7,044 nt of DNA from Bacteroidales bacterium UBA4866 (GCA_002399565.1 DHDW01000042.1:3474-10517), one strand, 5' to 3'. Positions 1-7,044 are shown, counted from the first letter of the stretch. Translations and numbers: made by a program. The notes: generated by a model not told the origin, from the letters alone.

Positions 1-1305
1 GAATGTGGTTCTGTTGTCATCTACCCATTGCATTGTGAAGTTATTGAATATTCCTTTGGAGCGTAGGTTGATTAGGTAGTCTGATGCTCTTGATGTATCA
101 ATTGGAACGAATACGTCTGGCATTATTCCTCCTCCACCATATACTATTCTTCCGTTGGAGGTTGTGTATTTGAGTGAATCAGGGAACTTTATGGAATCAG
201 GGGTTATTAGTTCTTTGTGTTGATAGCGTTTCATATAGTCGTTATAGTATGAGTCTAATCCATCATCCCATGGTTTTTGAATACAACGACCACTTGGGGT
301 GTAGTAGCGTGAGGTAGTTAGACGTATTTGTGAGCCATCAGGCAAATTGAATGGTCTTTGAACTAATCCTTTTCCAAAACTTCTACGACCAACTATAACA
401 CCTCTATCCCAATCTTGAATTGCACCACTTACAATTTCACTTGCTGAGGCTGAGGTTTCATCTATTAATATTACTAATTTTCCTTTTTCAAATTCCCCTT
501 TTGATTGGCTTTTGAAATCATATCTTGGTGAAGATACTCCTTCTGTATATACTATTAGTTTTTCATCATCCAAGAACTCATCACTTAATTTGAAAGCAAC
601 ATCAAGATATCCTCCTCCATTTCCTCTAAGGTCAAAGATTAGTTCTTTCATTCCTTGCTTTTTCAAGTCTTTAATTGCTTCCAATACTTCGCTTTGCGAA
701 TTTTGAGCAAATCTGTCTAAACGAATATATCCAAGTGTTTTGTCTAACATAAACCATGTGTCAACACTTGTAATTGGTATTTTATCTCTAATAATATCAA
801 ATACTATTGGTTCTTTTCGTCCTTTTCTCTCAATGGTTATTTTAACCTTTGTTCCTTTAACTCCTCTAAGGTTTTTAAATACCCAATCGGTTTTAATTGT
901 GTCGCCAGTTGCAATTTTATCATCAACCTTAACAATTTTATCTCCCGGCATCACACCTACCTTTTCAGAAGGACCACCTCTAATTACATCCACAACATAA
1001 ATTGTGTCTTTCATTATTTGGAATGAAATACCAACTCCATCGAAGTTTCCAACCAAAGGTTCATTCATTTTGTCCACATCTTCTTTTGAAATATAAACAG
1101 AATGTGGATCCAATTCTTTTAGCATATTTACTATACCTTTTTCCACAATTTTTTTCATATCGGGTTTTTCTGCATAGTAATATCTAATCATATTTAAAGT
1201 AAATGACATTTTATTGTCAGTTGCTAAAAGCTCGTTTCTATCAATGCTTTGTGCATTTACAAAGCTCGAAATTATAAAAAATAAAGAAAAAATTGTTTGT
1301 TTCAT
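1..1305 (-). CDS. S41 family C-terminal processing protease (partial, C-terminus off the left edge)
   Basis: This is an exported serine protease of the tail-specific (Prc/CtpA) family, which cleaves proteins near their C-termini in the periplasm. The frame is open from ATG at 1305 to the window edge and shows 435 residues. Residues 1-19 form a signal peptide (short basic start, hydrophobic core, VNA|Q-like cleavage site). A helical N-terminal region is followed by a PDZ domain at about 85-172, whose ligand-binding loop reads GVGISF (90-95). The protease core holds the LRGNGGG motif (226-232), the SASASE box with catalytic Ser287, and SFGKG with Lys312. Gln316, four residues on, completes the Ser-Lys-Gln set, and the 25-residue Ser-Lys spacing matches the family. 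Bacteroidota members usually run to about 550 residues, so roughly 100 are probably missing. The start is supported by the signal peptide and by a promoter 40 bases upstream. The physiological substrate cannot be read from the sequence. Confidence 0.95.
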   Translation of the reverse strand, partial: MKQTIFSLFFIISSFVNAQSIDRNELLATDNKMSFTLNMIRYYYAEKPDMKKIVEKGIVNMLKELDPHSVYISKEDVDKMNEPLVGNFDGVGISFQIMKDTIYVVDVIRGGPSEKVGVMPGDKIVKVDDKIATGDTIKTDWVFKNLRGVKGTKVKITIERKGRKEPIVFDIIRDKIPITSVDTWFMLDKTLGYIRLDRFAQNSQSEVLEAIKDLKKQGMKELIFDLRGNGGGYLDVAFKLSDEFLDDEKLIVYTEGVSSPRYDFKSQSKGEFEKGKLVILIDETSASASEIVSGAIQDWDRGVIVGRRSFGKGLVQRPFNLPDGSQIRLTTSRYYTPSGRCIQKPWDDGLDSYYNDYMKRYQHKELITPDSIKFPDSLKYTTSNGRIVYGGGGIMPDVFVPIDTSRASDYLINLRSKGIFNNFTMQWVDDNRTTF

Positions 1306-1323
1306 ACAATATTATTATTTTTG
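1293..1323 (+). promoter_or_regulatory. Promoter candidate for lepB
   Basis: On the plus strand a -7 element TATTTTTG (1316-1323), followed by CA, fits TAnnTTTG. The -33 region TTGTTTG (1293-1299) lies 16 to 20 bases upstream, inside the first codons of the divergent protease. Transcription would start near 1327-1330, about 45 bases before the lepB ATG at 1375. This rules out using in-frame start codons further upstream. Confidence 0.6.
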
Positions 1324-1346
1324 CACACGTTTTGTAGTTTGAATTG

Positions 1347-1375
1347 CAAAATTAGTAATTTAATTAATAAATCAA
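1347..1375 (-). promoter_or_regulatory. Promoter candidate for the S41 protease
   Basis: On the minus strand a -7 element TAATTTTG (1354-1347), followed by CA, fits the Bacteroidota consensus TAnnTTTG. A TTG at 1375-1373 lies 18 bases upstream in the -33 position. Transcription would start near 1340-1343, giving a leader of about 37 bases with no Shine-Dalgarno sequence before the ATG at 1305. The -33 TTG overlaps the first base of the lepB start codon. Confidence 0.6.
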
Positions 1376-3099
1376 TGAGTATATACGCAATTATCATCAT
1401 CATTACAACTATTATTACCTTCATCGGGCTTTGGAAAGTTTTTATTAAAGCAGGAGTTAAAGGTTGGTATAGCATTATTCCTATTCTTAACGCTTGGTAT
1501 GCTGTAAAAATTATCAATAAAAAGTTTTGGTGGTTTATTTATTGTTTAATTCCTTTTATAAATATTTTTGTTGCGATGCTAATCATTATAGAAATAATGA
1601 AGTGCTTCCGCAAAAATGGACTCTTAATTCAGATTGCAGGAGTTTTGTTTCCTTTTGTTATCTTGCCTTGGCTTGGATTTTCAAAGAAAGAAACCTATAC
1701 ACATCCTTCTGAATTACCAAAAATTAAAAATTCATCAGTTAGAGAATGGGCAGATGCTATATTATTTGCAATAATTGCAGCATCAATTATTAGAATGTTT
1801 GGCTTTGAAGCCTACACCATTCCTACATCCTCAATGGAAAAATCTCTACTTGTTGGAGATTATCTATTTGTAAGTAAGGTTGCTTATGGACCGAGAGTTC
1901 CTAATACACCTATTGCATTTCCTTTGGTTCACCACACAATTCCTCTTTTAAACATCAAGTCATACGTTGAATGGTTAAATTTGGATTATCATCGTTTCCC
2001 TGGACTTGGCAAAATTAAGAGGAATGATGCTGTTGTGTTTAATTTCCCAGATGGAGATACTCTTTCAACTGCCTATCAAAGTGCAGATAGTTATTATAGC
2101 TTAGTTAGAAAATATGGCATGGATAGAGTTTGGAATTCTCCACAAGAATTTGGACAAATTATAACTCGACCTGTTGATAAAAGAGAAAATTTCATCAAAC
2201 GTTGTATTGGACTTCCAGGTGAAACAGTTTCAATAGAAAATAGAATTGTTCACATTAATGGGAAACCTATTGAAAGTCCAAAAGATTATCAAATAACATA
2301 TAAAATAGAAACAGAAAATGGAGCTTCTTTAAATGAAAAAGAATTGCTAAATATTGGAGTTTCTAAGGAAGATATGGATATGATGTATCTCTCCTACTAT
2401 ATTAATTTGACAAAACCACAAATTGAAAATCTTTCAATTACCCCTTATGTGTTAGATGTACAACCATTAGAAAGCGAAGGAAAATCCTATTCAGCTTTCA
2501 ATAAACTGCCTTGTAAGATTATTTTCCACCCTGAATTAGTGGACAAGGCACAAGCGTTAAAAATGGTTGGAGTTGACAGCAATGAAATAAGTAGTGCAAT
2601 TAATTACCCTACACTACCTCTTTCAGATGAATTGATTCAAAAAATCAAGAAATTCCCTTATGTAAAATCCATAACACCTGTCATAAGTATTAAAGGATAT
2701 AAAGAAAAAAATCTATTCCCTTATGACGAAAGTCTGGATTGGAATGTTGACAACTATGGTCCAGTTTTAATTCCTAAGAAAGGAATGACAATTGAACTTA
2801 CTCCTCAAAATGTTTCCTTATATAAAAGAGCAATTACTGCTTTTGAAAATAATAAATGGGAACAAAGAGGAGATAAAATATACATTAATAACAAAGAAAC
2901 CAAAACATATACATTTAAAATGGATTACTATTGGATGATGGGAGATAATAGACATAACTCAGCAGACAGTAGGTTTTGGGGATTTGTTCCAGAAGACCAT
3001 ATTGTAGGCAAAGCCTCATTTGTATGGCTAAGTCTAAATAAAGATAAGAAATGGTTTAATAAGATTAGGTGGAGTAAATTATTTAGACTGATTGATTAA
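1375..3099 (+). CDS. lepB: Signal peptidase I with N-terminal membrane domain
   Basis: This is the leader peptidase, an inner-membrane Ser-Lys protease that removes signal peptides from Sec-exported proteins on the periplasmic face. It is 574 residues long. Hydrophobic segments lie at about 3-23, 52-75 and 84-101, forming an N-terminal membrane domain typical of Bacteroidota versions. A further segment at 125-143 leads directly into the catalytic domain. Box B reads [13 protein letters not shown] with catalytic Ser153. Box C is [13 protein letters not shown] (211-223). Box D is [11 protein letters not shown] with catalytic Lys275. Box E is [11 protein letters not shown] (523-533). Boxes D and E are separated by about 235 residues, far more than in minimal enzymes. 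The extra periplasmic part includes the [11 protein letters not shown] stretch, which I recall from other Bacteroidota enzymes. ATG 1375 is chosen because the in-frame extension upstream begins with TTG inside the divergent gene and ahead of the promoter. The response regulator follows 39 bp downstream. Confidence 0.96.
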   Translation: MSIYAIIIIITTIITFIGLWKVFIKAGVKGWYSIIPILNAWYAVKIINKKFWWFIYCLIPFINIFVAMLIIIEIMKCFRKNGLLIQIAGVLFPFVILPWLGFSKKETYTHPSELPKIKNSSVREWADAILFAIIAASIIRMFGFEAYTIPTSSMEKSLLVGDYLFVSKVAYGPRVPNTPIAFPLVHHTIPLLNIKSYVEWLNLDYHRFPGLGKIKRNDAVVFNFPDGDTLSTAYQSADSYYSLVRKYGMDRVWNSPQEFGQIITRPVDKRENFIKRCIGLPGETVSIENRIVHINGKPIESPKDYQITYKIETENGASLNEKELLNIGVSKEDMDMMYLSYYINLTKPQIENLSITPYVLDVQPLESEGKSYSAFNKLPCKIIFHPELVDKAQALKMVGVDSNEISSAINYPTLPLSDELIQKIKKFPYVKSITPVISIKGYKEKNLFPYDESLDWNVDNYGPVLIPKKGMTIELTPQNVSLYKRAITAFENNKWEQRGDKIYINNKETKTYTFKMDYYWMMGDNRHNSADSRFWGFVPEDHIVGKASFVWLSLNKDKKWFNKIRWSKLFRLID

Positions 3100-3110
3100 A
3101 AAAATTAGAT

Positions 3111-3126
3111 AAACAAACAAACAAAC
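3111..3126 (+). repeat. Tetranucleotide repeat (AAAC)x4
   Basis: Four perfect AAAC units lie in the 39-bp gap between lepB and the response regulator, ending 12 bases before the regulator's first ATG. In phyla without Shine-Dalgarno initiation an A-rich leader favours translation. A change in copy number would alter the leader length but no reading frame. It may be no more than A-rich spacer. Confidence 0.7.
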
Positions 3127-3138
3127 ATTGAAAAAAAA

Positions 3139-3864
3139 ATGACAAAAATGAGAAAATTAACAATCCTATTGGCAGAAGGTGATTTGAACCTTGGACCAAT
3201 AGTAAAAACCTTTCTTGAAAAGAATGAGTTTAATGTAAGATTAGTAACCGATGGACAAGCTGCTATTAAGGCATATTCTTCTGAGGAAGTTGATTTTGTG
3301 ATTTTGGAAACATCATTAGACTTAACTAATGGTTTTGAAGTTGCAGACAAAATTAGAGATTTGGATCCAACAATTCCTATTATGTTTATATCAGACAAAC
3401 ACAAAGAAACAGAAGATATAATTAAAGGTTTTGAAATGGGAGCTGACGATTATGTGTGCAAACCATTCTCAATGGACGAAGTTCTTTGCAGAATTAATGC
3501 TATATCTCGTAGAGCTATTGGCACTCGTCCAGAAGATAATATTTTTGAAATTGGAGAATACTATACTTTTGATTTCAACCGTCATTTACTTTCCTTTAAA
3601 GGAAATGATAAAAATCAACCAGAAGATATTCGTTTAACTGGTAAAGAAAGTGAACTTTTAAATATTTTCTGTTTAAGTATGAATCAAACTGTTGACAGAA
3701 CTGTTATTCTTCAAAAGGTTTGGAAAAACAATTCATACTTTAACGCAAGAAGTATGGATGTTTATATCACTAAAATTAGAAAATATCTTGTACACGATCC
3801 AGAAGTTAGATTAGCAAATCAACATGGTGTAGGTTTTAAACTTACAGTGCATAAGAATAAATAA
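3139..3864 (+). CDS. OmpR/RprY-type response regulator with atypical receiver
   Basis: This is a DNA-binding transcriptional regulator of 241 residues, built as a receiver domain (about 7-123) and an OmpR-type winged-helix domain (about 139-236). The DNA-binding part, with NARSMDVYITKIRKYL and HGVGFKL, resembles RprY of Bacteroides. The receiver keeps switch Ser85, conserved Lys108 and the GADDYVCKPF block. However, the phospho-accepting Asp is Glu57, the usual acidic pair is Glu13-Gly14, and the Pro normally five residues after the Asp (DxxxxP) is replaced by Asp in LETSLDLTNGF. Without that Asp, ordinary phosphotransfer is not expected, and Glu may hold an active-like state (inference). No histidine kinase gene is in the window. 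It lies 39 bp after lepB with no promoter-like element between them, so it is probably co-transcribed. ATG 3148 is an equally plausible start three codons later. A strong terminator follows. Confidence 0.93.
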   Translation: MTKMRKLTILLAEGDLNLGPIVKTFLEKNEFNVRLVTDGQAAIKAYSSEEVDFVILETSLDLTNGFEVADKIRDLDPTIPIMFISDKHKETEDIIKGFEMGADDYVCKPFSMDEVLCRINAISRRAIGTRPEDNIFEIGEYYTFDFNRHLLSFKGNDKNQPEDIRLTGKESELLNIFCLSMNQTVDRTVILQKVWKNNSYFNARSMDVYITKIRKYLVHDPEVRLANQHGVGFKLTVHKNK

Positions 3865-3893
3865 TTTGATTTAAGAAATTATCTTTTAAAAAG

Positions 3894-3919
3894 AAAAAGG
3901 GAGCTAACGCTCCCTTTTT
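3894..3919. terminator. Bidirectional intrinsic terminator between convergent genes
   Basis: A perfect 11-bp stem (arms 3894-3904 and 3909-3919) with GC core GGGAGC/GCTCCC and loop TAAC is flanked by A5 on the left and T6 on the right. It therefore has a U-tract when read in either direction. It starts 30 bases after the regulator stop and lies 50 bases beyond the mutA stop, so it can end both convergent transcripts. Confidence 0.92.
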
Positions 3920-3969
3920 TGTTCTGTATAATTTTATAGTAAAACTCTACTTTAATATGTTAGAGTGTT

Positions 3970-5790
3970 CTATTTTAACAATAATGAATTATAGTTTTGA
4001 AGTGATTCTAAGCAATTTGTTTTAACACTAATGAAATCAGTAATTCCTTGATTTTTGAAGTTTTCAATTTGCTCTACTGGGTTTCCTGCAACAACAATAT
4101 GATTTACCTTTCCCTTCAACACAGGAGTTACTCCTGCAACCAAATCAACATACTCTTCATCAGAAGAACATAAAACAACTATTTCAGCTTTTGAATCCAT
4201 AGCAGCCTTAGCTCCTTCTTCTGCTGTGTCAAATCCAGCGTTATCAATAATTTCATAACCTGAAACAGCAAAGAAATTAGATGCAAAACCAGCTCTTGCC
4301 TTACGCATTGCTAAATTACCATAAGTTAATAGGAATACTTTTGGTTTATGGCTTGATTTCTCTACATCCAATCTTAAATTTTCAAAAGGTTCTGACAAAC
4401 GATTACAATTCAAAGTTTTTATCTCATTTGCAGGATTTTCGTAACCATGACAAAGAACTTCCAATTTAGAAGACATTTCTTCATTTTGGTTTGGATATTG
4501 ATTTGTTCCCAAAATTGTTGTCTTACGCATTGCAACTTCTTTTGATCTCTTTTGAGCAGTTTTATTAACCTCTTCTTGAATGTAACCTTCCTTAATAGCT
4601 TTTAGGAAACCACCCTTTTCTTCAATTTGTTTGAAAATATCCCAAGCAGCAGCAGCAATTGAAGAAGTTATATTTTCAATATAGTAGCTACCAGCAGAAG
4701 GATCAACAACCTTATCTAAATAAGTTTCTTCTTTTAAAAGAATTTGTTGATTAGAAGCAATTCTACGAGAGAAGTCATCACTTTCCTTAAATGCACAATC
4801 GAAAGGATAAACCGAAATAGAATCAGCACCAGCAATTGCAGCAGACATAGATTCTGTGGTTGTTCTTAGCATATTTACATAAGGGTCATAAATTGTCTTA
4901 TTGTAGAAAGAACTTTCAGTGGCAATAAATAAATCATAAGCAGAATCACATTTTGGATTATACTCTTGCATAATTTTTTTCCACAAAATTCTTGCAGCTC
5001 TAATTTTAGCAATTTCCATAAAGTAGTTGCTTCCTGTTGCAAAAGAGAAAACTGTTCTATATCCAACTGAATGAGCAGGAATACCTTTTTCTGTTAAATT
5101 AGCAAGATATTCATTAGCTGCTGAAAGAGTATAAGCCAATTCTTGAACAATTGAAGCACCTGCATTATTGAAAACATGTCCATTCACAGTTACTACATCA
5201 AAATTTGGAATATTTTCTTTAACAATAGTCATTAAAGACACTAATCTTTCAAACATTTCTTCTTCTTGGCAACCAAATTCTCCTTTGTAAAGAGCATAAA
5301 CAAGAGGGTCATAATTCAAAGAGCCATAAACCTTTTGAAGATCATAATTTGATGTCTTTAAATAGTCAATAAATAATAGAAGAAAATCACGATAGCAATC
5401 ATTTGTTTTAAAGTTAAGCTTTATTTCAGTTGGATTGATACCATTCAAAAGAGCTTTCATATCTTCCATAGTTTTAACCTTTGAAACATCAAAACTAAGA
5501 GAATTAACACCTCTTTTCAAACCTTCAAGAGCAATTTGATTAGCTAAATTAATATCTGACTCAAAAATATCTTGACGAATATCCCAATTATTATCTTTCT
5601 TAGTTGTAGGTTCAATATTTAAATCCTTAATATCTTCTGCCCTATAATATGGTCTAACATCAATACCTTCAATAGTTTTCCATATCAATTTCTTTTCATA
5701 ATCGCCACCTTGAAGGTCAGCCATTATTACCTCTTCCCATTGCTCTGTTGAAACAGGAGGAAACTCAGAAAAAAGTTTATCGCTTTTCAT
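3970..5790 (-). CDS. mutA: Methylmalonyl-CoA mutase small (beta) subunit
   Basis: This is the small subunit of the heterodimeric cytoplasmic enzyme that interconverts methylmalonyl-CoA and succinyl-CoA in the succinate-propionate pathway. It is 606 residues long, normal for the family. The N-terminal arm begins with LFSEFPPVSTEQWEEVI (6-22). A TIM-barrel region spans roughly 60-400, with the family block LKEETYLDKVVDPSAGSYYIE (352-372). A C-terminal flavodoxin-like domain spans about 480-606. In the large subunit this last domain binds cobalamin through DxHxxG. Here the equivalent stretch, GNLAMRKARAGF (from 491), has no His: by my alignment Met495 sits at that place, as expected for the non-catalytic small subunit. 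The ATG at 5790 is the first after an in-frame stop at 5799-5797. mutB, which in many relatives directly follows mutA, is absent: the next element downstream is a terminator and a convergent gene. Confidence 0.95.
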   Translation of the reverse strand: MKSDKLFSEFPPVSTEQWEEVIMADLQGGDYEKKLIWKTIEGIDVRPYYRAEDIKDLNIEPTTKKDNNWDIRQDIFESDINLANQIALEGLKRGVNSLSFDVSKVKTMEDMKALLNGINPTEIKLNFKTNDCYRDFLLLFIDYLKTSNYDLQKVYGSLNYDPLVYALYKGEFGCQEEEMFERLVSLMTIVKENIPNFDVVTVNGHVFNNAGASIVQELAYTLSAANEYLANLTEKGIPAHSVGYRTVFSFATGSNYFMEIAKIRAARILWKKIMQEYNPKCDSAYDLFIATESSFYNKTIYDPYVNMLRTTTESMSAAIAGADSISVYPFDCAFKESDDFSRRIASNQQILLKEETYLDKVVDPSAGSYYIENITSSIAAAAWDIFKQIEEKGGFLKAIKEGYIQEEVNKTAQKRSKEVAMRKTTILGTNQYPNQNEEMSSKLEVLCHGYENPANEIKTLNCNRLSEPFENLRLDVEKSSHKPKVFLLTYGNLAMRKARAGFASNFFAVSGYEIIDNAGFDTAEEGAKAAMDSKAEIVVLCSSDEEYVDLVAGVTPVLKGKVNHIVVAGNPVEQIENFKNQGITDFISVKTNCLESLQNYNSLLLK

Positions 5791-5796
5791 ATTTAT

Positions 5797-5850
5797 TTAT
5801 ATTTTTAATTTTCTGTTTTTCAAACAATCAGACATTCTATTTTTAGCCAT
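5797..5850 (-). other. Possible 17-codon leader frame upstream of mutA
   Basis: A short frame, MAKNRMSDCLKNRKLKI followed by TAA, begins about 20 bases after the predicted mutA transcription start. It ends 6 bases before the mutA ATG and is in the same frame as mutA. It has no visible Shine-Dalgarno site and no repeated codon run that would suggest attenuation. It could be a translated leader peptide, or simply AT-rich sequence. Translation is unproven. Confidence 0.25.
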
Positions 5851-5873
5851 TCTGATTTTCTTTTATTAGTTTG

Positions 5874-5905
5874 CAAAATTAAAAAGAAATCAAGATATAA
5901 CCTAA
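5874..5905 (-). promoter_or_regulatory. Promoter candidate for mutA
   Basis: On the minus strand TAATTTTG (5881-5874), followed by CA, is identical to the -7 element proposed for the S41 protease and fits TAnnTTTG. The -33 position holds only a degenerate TTAG (5905-5902), 20 bases upstream. Transcription would start near 5868, giving a leader of about 78 bases that contains the short in-frame ORF. Confidence 0.5.
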
Positions 5906-5955
5906 TCTTTATTTTAGAAAATAATAAAAACGTGAATTTAATACTAATAAAACAA

Positions 5956-5983
5956 GTAGAGACGTGATTAATCACGTCTCTAC
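5956..5983. repeat. Perfect 28-bp palindrome, possible dispersed intergenic repeat and terminator
   Basis: The two 14-base arms are exact reverse complements (left arm GTAGAGACGTGATT) with no spacer. Outside the arms, AAACAA on the left (5950-5955) and TTGTTT on the right (5991-5996) could pair if 5984-5990 bulges out. On the minus strand the palindrome begins 29 bases after the stop of the surface-protein gene and is followed by TTGTTTTATT, so it could end that transcript. From memory, very similar GTAGAGACG...CGTCTCTAC palindromes recur between genes in Bacteroidota and cyanobacteria. Copy number cannot be judged from this window. Confidence 0.85.
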
Positions 5984-6012
5984 AATTCTATTGTTTGGTA
6001 ATTTGTTATTTA

Positions 6013-7044
6013 TTATTGTACAATCAATTTCTTAGTCTGATTTATACTTTCGTTAACAATTCTAATAGAATAAATCCCCTTAGCATAACCAGATAAATCA
6101 ATATCCAACACCTTATTTCCTTGATTTATCCTATGCTTTTGAATAACCCTACCAATCATATCGTAAACCATAACCTCAGCATCAGAGTTTAATCCCTCAA
6201 CCTCTAATTTAGCCTTTCCTTCTGTTGGGTTTGGATAGAGTTTTGTTGAGATGATATTTAATGAGTAATCATTTATGCCCAAAAGATTATTTGTTGCATA
6301 GTTTGAACGGATGCTATTGCTTTCTCCTGCTTTTGATTGATTTGTATTCATTAATACTTCTATTTGATAATAAACATAACCACTTGGTACATTCATATCG
6401 GTGTAGGATGTATTACTTGCTGATATAGTTGCTAAGTATTCTAATGAATCAAGTGAGTTTATTCCTCTATAAATATTATAAGATGAATAATTTACTCCAA
6501 CATAAGGTGTCCAAATTAAGTTCCAATTATTGCCCATACCTTGACTGATTGTCAAGTGCATTGTTTTATGTAAAGAACTTAATTCTGATTCATTTGAACA
6601 AGTATTGATAGATGAAATCTTATAAAGATATGCTTTAACCATTGAGTTTGAATTTGTATCTACATATATGCTTGCTGCTTCATATGGTACTGTTGCAAGT
6701 AAATCAAATTCTCCCATTACAGCTCCTTCTCTATAAATATTATAGTGGTCTACAATCTCGTTCTTATTCCAAATAATAACATTATTATTATTGTCATCAA
6801 CTGTTACCATTTCTATTTCAGTTGATGAAAGTGGTATTACGTCTAAACTTAAATTCACAATACTATCACATCCTAATGATGTTTGAAGGTTTTGTGTATA
6901 GAAGCCTGTACTTGATTCATTAAAGCCATATTGAGTATAGGTTTCTCCTTGGCAGATTGTTGCAAAGATGGTATCATTATAACTTGGATTAGCGAACAAA
7001 CTTAGGTTTATTAAGCTATCGCAACCTGTTGTTGTTTGAAGGTT
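6013..7044 (-). CDS. Type IX secretion cargo protein, C-terminal part (N-terminus off the right edge)
   Basis: These are the last 343 residues of a large exported protein. The frame stays open to the window edge, so the TTG at 6999 is not its start. The visible part begins with cysteine-containing repeats: NLQT..GCDS..NLSL occurs at visible residues 1-16 and again at 52-67. Between them lies ICQGETYTQYGF. This is a pattern common in Bacteroidota surface proteins. Two beta-rich modules follow at about 74-165 and 165-245, each with a YNIYR motif resembling fibronectin type III folds. The final segment, from LYPNPTEGKAKLEVEGL to the terminal LIVQ (about 268-343), is a type A sorting domain. Such domains direct passage through the type IX secretion system, after which they are removed and the protein is anchored to surface glycolipid or released. 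No catalytic domain is visible. It may be an adhesin, a matrix protein, or the tail of an enzyme whose catalytic part lies outside the window. Confidence 0.92.
   Translation of the reverse strand, partial: NLQTTTGCDSLINLSLFANPSYNDTIFATICQGETYTQYGFNESSTGFYTQNLQTSLGCDSIVNLSLDVIPLSSTEIEMVTVDDNNNNVIIWNKNEIVDHYNIYREGAVMGEFDLLATVPYEAASIYVDTNSNSMVKAYLYKISSINTCSNESELSSLHKTMHLTISQGMGNNWNLIWTPYVGVNYSSYNIYRGINSLDSLEYLATISASNTSYTDMNVPSGYVYYQIEVLMNTNQSKAGESNSIRSNYATNNLLGINDYSLNIISTKLYPNPTEGKAKLEVEGLNSDAEVMVYDMIGRVIQKHRINQGNKVLDIDLSGYAKGIYSIRIVNESINQTKKLIVQ
6844..7044 (-). repeat. Tandem protein repeat, 51-residue (153-bp) period
   Basis: One complete unit (7044-6892) and the first 16 residues of the next (6891-6844) are visible. 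Both begin NLQT, then GCDS, then NLSL. The period is exactly 153 bases, so the frame is kept. More units probably lie upstream, outside the window. Confidence 0.75.

Noticed and set aside
512..1187. Three short plus-strand frames (512-706, 740-1000, 1002-1187)
   Set aside because: They lie antisense to the well-conserved S41 protease, and their products show only low-complexity, Ser/Pro/Leu-rich composition.
1335..1341. TAGTTTG as an alternative plus-strand -7 element
   Set aside because: It is one base short of TAnnTTTG and has no -33 element at the right distance. The element at 1316-1323 fits better.
1297..1374. In-frame extension of lepB starting at a TTG at 1297, adding 26 residues
   Set aside because: It begins inside the divergent protease gene and upstream of the predicted -7 element. 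ATG 1375 directly precedes the first membrane segment and sits about 45 bases after the predicted transcription start.
3105..3404. Minus-strand frame of 99 codons
   Set aside because: It is antisense to the receiver domain of the response regulator and has no recognisable features or start context of its own.
3944..3966. Six-base inverted repeat ACTCTA/TAGAGT just after the mutA stop
   Set aside because: The stem is short and AT-rich with an 11-base loop. The much stronger stem at 3894-3919 already explains termination in both directions.
4282..4320. Loss of the DxHxxG cobalamin motif in mutA as a sign of inactivation
   Set aside because: The small subunit of heterodimeric methylmalonyl-CoA mutases normally lacks this motif, so its absence is the expected state.
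4875..5066. Minus-strand frame of 63 codons overlapping mutA in another frame
   Set aside because: It is a shadow of mutA, whose correct frame is intact throughout.
6997..6999. TTG as the start codon of the surface-protein gene
   Set aside because: The same frame remains open to the window edge, and the upstream residues continue the 51-residue repeat, so this is an internal Leu codon of a truncated gene.

Overview
The window looks like a chromosomal segment from a Bacteroidota bacterium, most likely of the order Bacteroidales. It is AT-rich and its genes lack Shine-Dalgarno sites. Three promoter candidates match the Bacteroidota -7 element TAnnTTTG. The gene content also fits this phylum: a type IX secretion C-terminal domain, a signal peptidase I with the enlarged periplasmic domain seen in Bacteroidota, an RprY-type response regulator, and the small subunit of methylmalonyl-CoA mutase.

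Layout from left to right. Positions 1-1305 (minus) hold an S41 C-terminal-processing protease with its signal peptide, PDZ domain and complete Ser-Lys-Gln catalytic set; its C-terminus lies beyond the left edge. Positions 1375-3099 (plus) hold signal peptidase I (lepB), which is divergent from the protease. The 69-bp gap and its edges carry two promoter candidates that face each other and interlock. Positions 3139-3864 (plus) hold an OmpR/RprY-family response regulator, 39 bp after lepB and probably in the same transcript. A strong symmetric terminator at 3894-3919 separates this pair from mutA (3970-5790, minus), which converges on it. Upstream of mutA lie a promoter candidate, a possible 17-codon leader frame and a perfect 28-bp palindrome. 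Positions 6013-7044 (minus) hold the C-terminal part of a large secreted surface protein with cysteine-containing 51-residue repeats, fibronectin III-like modules and a type IX sorting domain.

Three of the five genes concern export or processing outside the cytoplasm: signal peptidase, exported protease and a type IX cargo protein. mutA belongs to central metabolism, in the succinate-propionate route. It stands alone here, without mutB.

The most unusual point is the regulator. Its receiver domain has Glu in place of the phospho-accepting Asp, Gly in place of one of the two metal-binding acidic residues, and lacks the usual Pro after the phosphorylation site. The switch Ser, the Lys and the DNA-binding domain are intact. 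It is probably a phosphorylation-independent regulator, and it is apparently co-transcribed with the housekeeping signal peptidase.
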